This document shows, one piece after another, positions 57,051 to 64,000 of a stretch of DNA of 64,000 nt (its first letter is position 1; the number at the start of each line of letters is the position of its first letter). The notes beneath the pieces were generated by a model, which saw nothing but the letters and a program-made list of their open reading frames with translations, did not search any database and was not told the DNA's origin. A program made the position numbers and the translations under genes. Source of the DNA: Gnetum montanum (lineage: Eukaryota; Streptophyta; Gnetopsida; Gnetales; Gnetaceae); the NCBI GenBank assembly GCA_015680685.1, contig MNCI01010007.1:304040-368039 (forward strand), written 5' to 3'.

Positions 57051-57840
57051 GCCAAAGATAGTTAAAGATGTTTGGTTTTTCCTTGGACACATTGGCTACT
57101 GCCGGCGATTCATAGAAAATTTTTCTAAGATTGCAAAACCATTGATGAAGCTTACAAAGAAAGATGCACCTTTCATCTAGACCAAGGAATATGAACATGC
57201 ATTTCAACAGTTAAAGAAGAAACTAATAGAAACACTAATCCTATGAGCACTAAATTGGTCCAAACCCTTCCACATCATGATGGATGCATCTAACTATACC
57301 TTGGGAGTAGTGCTCACATAGATGGATGATAAGAAACGTCCATACTACATCCACTATGCAAGCCAAAGCATTGTGGAAGCATAATTAATGATGATGGTGT
57401 ATGCTCTTGAAAAGCTTAGGTACTATGTGCTTGGCTACAAAGTATTTGTGCACATGGACCATAGTGTAATCCGCTTTCACATGAACAAGCTGGTGGTGAG
57501 CCCTCATATCATATGATGGCTCGTGATCTTATAGGAATTCAATCTCATGATGGTAGATTGAAAAGGGATCTAAAATGTGATTGCTGACCACCTCTCTTGC
57601 TTAATATGGGATAATAAAGAGGAGGAGAGCCTATTCTCTAATCAATTTCTAGACGAAGTCCTCTTTATAGGAGCACTAAATGATCAAATGCTTGTAAAAA
57701 AACTTGGTCTAATGGCATCCTCTCCTATCTTCTCACTCAGAAGATGCCACAAGATCTTAACTTTAGAAAGAGGAAATAATTTCTCCATTGAACCAAATAT
57801 TTCATGGAAATGAATTGACACCTTTACAAGGTTTGCATTG
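57051..57840 (+). pseudogene. RT connection and RNase H of Ath-4
   Basis: [33 protein letters not shown] is followed by TAG (57178-57180) at a conserved Trp. FHIMMDASNYTLGVVLT (first RNase H Asp kept) and YALEKLRYYVLGYKVFVHMDHSVI come next. The tether ends DHLSCLIWDNKEEESLFSNQF (57577 on). It is more complete than in Ath-1, where about 560 bp of this region is gone. Confidence 0.82.
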
Positions 57841-58635
57841 ATGGCCTGATTTGTTGGTGTGTCCCTAACAAAGAACAATTGCACATTCTCCAGGATGCTC
57901 ATGAAGGGTCTTGCGGAGGCCACTATGTAGGGAGATTCATGGCCATAAAATTACTGATGGTAGGATACTACTAGCCTACAATCTTTAGGGATGATCACTA
58001 TTTTTTCCAATCTTATGAATGTTGTCAACGAGATGAGGGGATGAATGCTCATGTGGAAGGTCCTCAACAGTGGATTCAACCATTGGAACCTTTTGACATG
58101 GGGTGTTGACTTCATGGGTCCCATCATACCCAAGTCTAATGGAAAGGCATATATCATCATAGTAGTTAACTACTGCATAAAATGAGCAAAAGTAGCAACC
58201 ATTACTATCTGTACATCATCCACTATTGCTAGATTTATACAATAGAATATTGTAAAGAGGTTTGGGATGCCATGTTCACTAATTTTTGATAATGGAACTC
58301 ATTTTACATGTGCCACTTTTAGAAAGCTAATATAACGCTTGGGGGTTGAACATAAATTAACAACACCTTACCATCCCCAAGCCAATGATTAAGCAGAGGT
58401 AACTAATCAAGAGATGACAAAAATGCTAACATGGACCATTAGCAAATATATAAAAGATTGGAGTACAAAACTTAATGATGTCCTCTGGGATGACCATTCA
58501 ACATGGAAGCTTCCTATTGGCTACTCTCCCTATGAGTTGGTGTATGGAAAACTTCCAATGTTCTCGATTCAATCTAAGCTTCGTACACTGTCAACAGCCT
58601 ATGATCTGAATCTTGACCTATGTCTAGCATAGAAA
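57841..58635 (+). pseudogene. Integrase of Ath-4
   Basis: The zinc-binding start reads LHILQDAHEGSCGGHYVGRFMAIKLLMVGYY (57880-57970), then SYECCQRDEG. The core is broken by frameshifts, with DNGTHFTCATFRKL and TTPYHPQAND near 58290-58390. The C-terminal part is open at 58414-58632: WSTKLNDVLWDDHSTWKLPIGYSPYELVYGKLPMFSIQ, the W..L..AL W..R.....G.SPY.LVYGK block of Athila integrases. Confidence 0.82.
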
Positions 58636-58677
58636 GAAAGATTGATCAACTTGAATGTGCTAGATAAAAATTGATTA

Positions 58678-58935
58678 GTGGCCCTATCTTTGAACAAGGT
58701 GCACAAGGCATTCAATAAGCAACATCATGACCTCAGAATAAGGAAAGTAAACCTTCAACTAGGAGATAAGGTTCTCTATTGGAACCCCACACATGTACCC
58801 CAGAAGGAAAAATTTCAAACATTGTGGGAGGGACCTTATATATTTGATAAAACCTTTCCCTTAGGGACCATGTTGATCTACAAGCCTAAAATCCCAAATA
58901 AAAAGTAGTTGGTCAACATCCAACAAGGAAAACCT
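58678..58935 (+). pseudogene. GPY/F domain of Ath-4 integrase
   Basis: Open for 76 codons: HKAFNKQHHDLRIRKVNLQLGDKVLYWNP, then FQTLWEGPYIFDKTFPLGTMLIYKPK. The W-GPY-F motif marks the GPY/F module found at the C-terminus of Athila and chromovirus integrases. The end QLVNIQQG matches the point where Ath-1 is broken off. Confidence 0.85.
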
Positions 58936-58939
58936 TTCC

Positions 58940-59131
58940 TTGAACCAAGACAGGCTAGTGCAACTACCACATCAATGGATGGACAACCATGTTTCAATTT
59001 CTAGATCTCCTCCTTCCAACTCAGTCATGGTGGAGATAACCATTTGTGCTAACAATCCATATGGATTCTCAGTTTATTTTTTGTTATTCATGTTTTTGAT
59101 TTTACAAGTTATTTATTTTACAAATTTTTGA
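58940..59131 (+). CDS. C-terminal end of pol with hydrophobic tail (Ath-4)
   Basis: A 63-codon open stretch: NQDRLVQLPHQWMDN, PPSNSVMVEITICANNP, then about 22 hydrophobic residues (FSVYFLLFMFLILQVIYF) and a stop. It is the counterpart of 24135-24392 in Ath-2. Both keep PPSNS-M-E--ANN/R before a hydrophobic end. It is a possible membrane segment or env-like relic, but T-rich DNA alone could also give it. Confidence 0.4.
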   Translation: MNQDRLVQLPHQWMDNHVSISRSPPSNSVMVEITICANNPYGFSVYFLLFMFLILQVIYFTNF

Positions 59132-60500
59132 TTTTTGATTTTCAAATTTTTCTAATTTTCCACCATCATTAATACCTTTGAACCTTTCTTGATCATTTTA
59201 CACTTTTTTATATATTTTACTTTGTTTTGTTTTGTCCAAGTGTGATATTTTCTCATTGTTGCTAATAAAATTGCTTTATTACCATAGGACACAGTGTCAC
59301 TGTTGCTGTTTACTAATGATGATTTGTGCTTAATATTGTGATTGCCAATGTCTAGTTTCTATTTTTGAATTCTAATGTTTGATAACTATGACATGGTTTA
59401 TTTTTCATGGAACAAGCAGTGAGTTCATGTCATCTGCCCATCCAATAAACTCTATGTTTTTCCTTGTTCTACGAATTTGAGGTCCCTTCCATTAAAGAAA
59501 CTTTTAATTAATCAGTGACCTTGGTAGTTTTAGAATTAGGAAGGATTCAAAGGCTTGTAAAGGGTGTTACTTCAAGGCGACTTAATACTCTTTGTACTCT
59601 TCTACTTCCTTGAGTGCTTGAGTGTTTTTTACAAACTTCTTACCGTTCCATTTCAACCACTAATAAGAAGTCAAATAAAGTCTTTGCATGGTGTGGTTCC
59701 CATTCAAAAATTCAAAAAAAAAAAAAAAACAAAAAACATGATGGGAATTCAAAGCACACCCCTTAAACACAATAAAAAATAAGTCTTTGCATGATGTGTT
59801 TCCCATTTAAAAAAAATGATAAGAATTCAAAGCACACCCCCTTAGACAAATAATGGGCTTCAAGCACTGGTTATGGAACTAGAAGACATGCATCCATGCC
59901 TAAAGGTTGCCTCTAAATAAGGTCCTCTTTCACTTTCCACTTCTCTCTTTTCTTCTCTTTATGTAATGGTGGTTTTTTTATGGAAGCACTCTCGTGTCTC
60001 ATGTGGGTGGACCAGGCTTAGAGTGATGATGCAAAGTCACTGAAAGTAGCTGATTTTAGTTTGGACTAAGGATGGATCTTCTTAGGTCATTTTAAACACA
60101 AATTCCATAAAGGACTTCTTATTACCTCAATTCAAAATTCCATTCCACCTTCTCCATCATCCATCATGTTATCATAACTCACCTCATTGTTGGGTTCTAT
60201 GTTATTCTCTATGTCTTGGTCTGATGTGTTTGAATTATTGGATAGATTCTTTTTGGTTAGTCCTTAACTTTTCATGATCATTAATCAACTATGGGGCCCA
60301 CAAAATTTTTAGTTGAGGTTATGCAAGGGCAACAAGGGCATGAGCCTACTATGGGGAGGATCCACTTACATAGCTCTTGGTTTGGTTAGTTAAGGTTCCT
60401 TACCTTAGACATTGCTACAATCCTATCTTTCACATATTCCATTGTGTATTCAGCTTAGTGCTCCTTAACATTTTATTTCATTCATCCCCTGAATCATTTT
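59132..60500 (+). other. 3' noncoding module of Ath-4
   Basis: Colinear with the modules of Ath-2 and Ath-3. It contains an A-run (59709-59727) between duplicated words 'aagtctttgcatg-tgtg-ttcccatt' (59679 and 59781), each followed by 'gaattcaaagcacacccc'. GCATCCATGCCTAAAGG, GGAAGCACTCTCGTGTCTCATG, GATGATGCAAAGTCACTG and GGGGAGGATCCACTTACATA follow at the same relative places as in Ath-3. Homology ends near 60480. Confidence 0.7.
59679..59845 (+). repeat. Diverged tandem duplication around the A-run (Ath-4)
   Basis: Two units of about 100 bp, each 'agtctttgcatg(g/a)tgtg(g/t)ttcccatt' plus an A-rich tract plus 'aattcaaagcacacccc'. Ath-2 and Ath-3 have only one unit, so the duplication is private to Ath-4. 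Confidence 0.75.
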
Positions 60501-61380
60501 TCTCCATTTTCTAAATTTATGAACTCCAACACCCTCTTCCCATATTTTCATACTATTCATGGTCTTTTGAGCTTTCATTTGATCCCAATTCCATTTAAAA
60601 ACTCTTTGTATTTTGCAAGTTTGACTATAGTCAATAGTCATCTATGGTGGTCAATAGCTATGTTGATGACGCCTCATCAATGCAATGCAAAAGCCCTACA
60701 TATACTGCCATAAATTTTGAAATTTTTATCATTTGCCTCATAACACATGGAAAAATTTTGCCATTTTTTAGAGCCCAAAACCTTCTAGAACCCTTAACTT
60801 CCCAACCATTTGTCCAAATCACTCTATTCTTCAATCCTAAAGTTGCTGGAGGTAAGCTCTTTATCGTGGGGGCCACAAACCTTAAGGTTTTTGATGAGAT
60901 TTTTGAAAATTTTTCTAACTTCCCCAAAGGGTTAATAACCTTAATGATATATAAACATCAATTGTTTTAAGAGTTAAGCCTTTTAACAACCTCCAAGATG
61001 ATTTATTAATTATAACACAGAAATAAAATAATGATTAGAGTAACTAAATCAGCCATAATTACAACTTAGCCAAGTGTAACTATCCTAAAGAGATAAAGGT
61101 TTTCAAATTTCTTCTTATTACACAATGATTTCTAATCCATGGTCTTAGTGTGATTATAGATGGCACCAAGACTAAAACACCCGCAAGAAACAGAACCCTC
61201 TCAAGTAAGGGAGAAATGACCCAAAGCTAGAAGGGGCCAGCAAGAACAAGCTATGAATCACCAGAGGCAATCCATGCAATGGGACGTCTTTGTGAGAAGC
61301 CCAAAGTGGAATCTGTTCAATAGATTCCAAAAGAAGAAGTGCCAATAGAGCAATCACAGTGAGGGAAAGCACCAAGACTC
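60501..61380. other. Spacer after Ath-4
   Basis: AT-rich, with no recognisable coding sequence. Overlapping frames on both strands at 60644-60970 have no family signature. The break in Ath-4 homology falls at the left edge. Confidence 0.4.
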
Positions 61381-62440
61381 GTGCCAAGGCTTGCAGTCAC
61401 TTTAACTCAAGCTTTCCTTGCCATCATAAAGTCGCAAGAAATTCAACACTCAATTCTCCAAGAAATAAACTTTAGGCCATTTCTAGAGAAAGCTTTAGTA
61501 GAAGTCAAGACACAATTACAAACCTCTCCCATGTGGCCAATCATCACATATAGTGGGGAATGGTACATGGGAGAGACATATCTCTTCTAGAAAAATAAAA
61601 GGTCGTGGTCCATAGTAAAAATTAAGGATAGTCAAGTGTCCTAATCAGTCAAGGCTATTGCACAAGCATTGGGGTTTCTTGATATTGAAACATAGTTGGT
61701 AGAACTATCAACAAAAGATGATCCTAAGGCCAAAAAGGAGTGGGCTCAGCAATGTTATGGGTTTGACCATAAGGAGTATGACACGCTCACACTAGTCAAA
61801 TGCATCTACTTTAAAATTGCAACTTATCACCTTAATTCAACTATGAGGCCCAACAAGGTGACCATCTTTTTTACTCAAGCATGTGCTACTTGTTGGTGCA
61901 CTTTGGCCATTTCATGGAACAAGATTAGATGATTTAGAGTATTACTGTAAAGTAGGCTTTCATTTTCACGATGAGCTGAAAAGACCATCATTTTTTCTTG
62001 TCACAGAAGGCTAAAGATTCTCAAAGCCCACTCTAAAATATATTCAACGTGTTCTAATGGAAGGAGTGACATTAGAAATAACCTGTAATGATAAATACTT
62101 CCAAGAAATTAGAAGGATAGAAAATGTAGCTTCTCAATGGGTTGTTCATGCAAGAAAGGTAGTTGATGATGATGGAGCATTGGAACTAGAAGGTGTTTTT
62201 TAATTAATATCTAATGGGAAAATATTACATGTATATTTTGGTAAGGAATTGGAGGATCTCAAGGTGTGCAATGTTCTTTACTGCATTTGTATAAAACCAT
62301 GTAAAAAACAAAGAGCAATGGTAATGAGAGAAGGAATGTTTGCTGAGTTTGTTGTATCAGTGAGATTCTCAACTATTGCCTCCATCCAAGCATTTGATGA
62401 GAAATTTTCTATTCTATTTGTCCATGATCACTTCTGACAG
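61381..62440 (+). pseudogene. Unidentified coding-like remnant
   Basis: Three consecutive stretches are open on + with balanced composition. 61381-61590 includes SQEIQHSILQEINFRPFLEKALVEVK. 61696-61932 includes DDPKAKKEWAQQCYGFDHKEYDTLTL. The third, about 62080-62438, includes FQEIRRIENVASQWVVHARKVV and, after a stop, NGKILHVYFGKELEDLKVCNVLY and SIQAFDEKFSILF. Single stops and shifts separate them. I do not recognise the family. Codon-like composition and higher GC than the AT-rich neighbours suggest a former protein gene or another transposon's ORF. Confidence 0.35.
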
Positions 62441-62840
62441 AGGGTGAAACGGGCTTCTTCAATGACCAGGGCGTTGCTTTTCTAAAAATGTATGTTACTA
62501 CCTCCCGAATAGCAGGAACTTGATACTTTACGAACATCCTTATTGCATCCCTTACGAAGAGCCTGACATGACCTAGAAGTAATTATTATATTTTCGAATT
62601 CATGAATCCATAAACCACATGGATTTATTCAATGAATCCATCTTACACATCGGTTAGTTGAATCACGCGATGAATTGGTTCTGAAAATCGCAACCTCTCC
62701 ATGGAGGAAGTCTCGTATGTTACCACGTGTAAGTCGCTTGGGGGCAGGCTTTGCTATGGTAGTCCCGCTGCAACTCTTCATTATTTTTTGACCTCTTTCG
62801 GGTAGAGGCAGGGGCAAGCAGTAGCTCCAACGACAATGTG
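62441..62840 (-). other. GC-richer block with a coding-like minus frame
   Basis: The base composition changes abruptly to nearly balanced. On the - strand a frame runs from about 62817 to 62440 with only two stops. It includes RGQKIMKSCSG and PAPKRLTRGNIRDFLHGE, then, after a stop, RSCQALRKGCNKDVRKVSSS. I do not recognise a family. The style recalls plant organelle DNA, so a mitochondrial insertion is possible but unproven. Confidence 0.3.
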
Positions 62841-62879
62841 GAAGTAAGAATCTGGCACCTCAAGCTTGATGAAAAATCA

Positions 62880-63300
62880 GGTTCGGAATTTTAGACCAAG
62901 AACAACAACAGAATTTGGTTGGTTTGCCAAGTATGGTGGATTGTATTGATATAGTTTTACATTTGGGTGGCAGGATCCCTACACCTACACCATGCACTGT
63001 TTCAAGTCCATTATGTCAGACCTATACGGTGCAATAGATTCATCCATAGTAACACTGGAATGGGCCATGATCAAGATTGTTAGAAATGCTTCCACCATGG
63101 CTAGGCTCAGACAAGAAATTGGATCAGTGATTTTCCAAGTAGGAGGCACTATAGACGAGAGCTGAACAGGAGAAGATGAAGTACCTGCACTGTGTCATCA
63201 AAGAAACTCTGTGTCTACACTCATGTATTCCTAGATGGAATTTGTGATTGTGGATGGATTCTACATACCTAGAAAAGCTAGAATAATTTTCAATGTTTAG
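62880..63300 (+). pseudogene. Cytochrome P450 pseudogene fragment
   Basis: From 63001 the frame reads FKSIMSDLYGAIDSSIVTLEWAMIKIVRNASTMARLRQEI, the I-helix region of plant P450s (usual A/G-G-x-D/E-T-S signature, here GAIDSS, followed by the typical T.EWA). After a stop and frameshift, 63158-63243 gives KMKYLHCVIKETLCLHS, the K-helix with the invariant E-x-x-R motif, here ETLC so the Arg is lost. In the next frame, 63244-63299 gives VDGFYIPRKARIIFNV, the strand before the PERF region. The heme-binding Cys region is not found downstream. P450s are membrane-bound mono-oxygenases of secondary metabolism; the subfamily cannot be fixed. The order and spacing of three motifs make the call firm despite the damage. 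Confidence 0.8.
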
Positions 63301-64000
63301 GTAAAAAGGAGAGGAGATTGCCCCATTTGTGTCAGATTCAAAATGGAATTATATTTCTGGTGAATTGTGGCACTGCATAGGGACGACAAATGGCCTAGTT
63401 TCGGCAATGCTCTTTCTCTCAGCCTTATTTGGCATCTCAGGCCCAGACTTAGCCTTAGGCTTTGATGCCAGTGGCCTCTAACAACCTTGTGGACATTATT
63501 GATGCTAAGCCTCATGTCGTTACCCCTTCTACCGATTATCAAGATTTTGCAAATTCTGACGAACAATTTTTGAGTATTGGGCCATCTAAGAAGCTACAAC
63601 TACCACTATCATAGCTACAACACAACCCTGATGTTGATCCAAATTTCAAGTCAGTAACAGCAGCAACAACTTTGAAGATGATGAATTAAAATCTGCTTGT
63701 CAAAAAAAAGCACAAGAATGATCAAAGAGCTACACATAGCAGACTTGGATGAGGCACTTAACTTGATCAATATCGGCATTTTCTGTAACATGAAGCAAGA
63801 GTGTATGGTAGAGTCACGTGTATTCATGAAGAATAAAAGGAATTAGTTACAATCAAGCTGTGGAAAAAGCCGTAGCCTAGGATTATGTGTGGTTAACCGA
63901 TTTTCCAGCATGAGCGTGCTCATACGAATGGTGGCCGGACTCACCAATGGCGTCTTCATGCTGAACCTGGACTATGACAACCACTACACAAACTACATAA
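63301..64000. other. GC-richer tail, unassigned
   Basis: After the P450 words the + strand has short open pieces (for example RDDKWPSFGNALSLS near 63380-63425, and MSVLIRMVAGLTNGVFMLNLDYDNHY near 63911-63990). They look protein-like but belong to no family I recognise. The last piece is cut by the window end. Confidence 0.3.

Larger units (their letters stand above)
51665..60500 (+). mobile_element. Ath-4: Athila-like Ty3/gypsy retrotransposon without 3' LTR
   Basis: 5' LTR, PBS, gag, protease, RT, RNase H, integrase, GPY/F, hydrophobic tail and 3' noncoding module are present in order. Homology to Ath-3 fades at about 60480, before the polypurine tract, and no LTR copy follows in the window. 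It has the most decayed PBS (five changes) and many stops. A tandem duplication and one probable assembly duplication lie in the gag-protease linker. Confidence 0.87.

Overview
This window is nuclear DNA of a seed plant with a large, repeat-dominated, AT-rich genome. No bacterial, viral-particle or organelle gene order is present, and nothing in the sequence fixes the species (a gymnosperm is a guess only). I see no intact single-copy gene. Almost everything recognisable is decayed Ty3/gypsy LTR retrotransposon of two lineages. The Athila-like elements have a primer-binding site (PBS) complementary to tRNA-Asp, FMDDF-type reverse transcriptase and pol ending in a GPY/F domain. The Tat/Ogre-like elements have a YVDD reverse transcriptase and a second, archaeal-type RNase H.

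Layout. 1-5.9 kb (+): Tat-1, gag and protease remains with RT-IN missing, then repeat-rich and LTR-like sequence. 6.3-12.9 kb (+): Ath-1, an Athila-like element with 5' LTR, PBS, gag and pol, an internal deletion and no 3' LTR. 12.9-21.7 kb: AT-rich sequence in which I recognise nothing. 21.7-31.6 kb (-): Ath-2, the best preserved copy, complete from LTR to LTR with a 5-bp target duplication and a 284-base N gap. 31.6-33.6 and 40.1-41.0 kb (-): Tat-3, an older integrase gene split by the next element. 33.6-40.1 kb (-): Ath-3, complete LTR to LTR but encoding only gag. 41.0-44.7 kb: mostly unassigned. 44.8-50.6 kb (-): Tat-2, with RT, two RNase H domains, IN, a polypurine tract and a probable LTR. 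51.7-60.5 kb (+): Ath-4, 5' LTR, PBS, gag, pol and 3' noncoding region, with no 3' LTR. 60.5-64 kb: GC-richer remnants including a cytochrome P450 pseudogene.

How the parts relate. Ath-1 to Ath-4 are one family. They share PBS position, the R/U5 block with AATAAA, gag motifs and, where present, a long colinear 3' noncoding module. They differ in U3. Ath-3 has kept the LTRs, PBS, gag and 3' module but no protease, RT or integrase, so it fits a gag-only non-autonomous partner of an Ath-2-like element. Ath-2 and Ath-3 carry the same target duplication, ATGGT, in a shared 9-bp target.

Decay is dominated by C-to-T/G-to-A change. Against the tRNA-Asp complement, all 15 PBS substitutions in the four copies are of this type and 10 of 12 CpGs are gone. 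Many in-frame stops sit at former Gln or Trp codons. The family nonetheless retains features I cannot assign to known Athila parts: a conserved C-x6-H-x4-C motif at the gag end, a hydrophobic tail after integrase, and tandem expansions in the same proline-rich linker. All coordinates of degraded domains are approximate.
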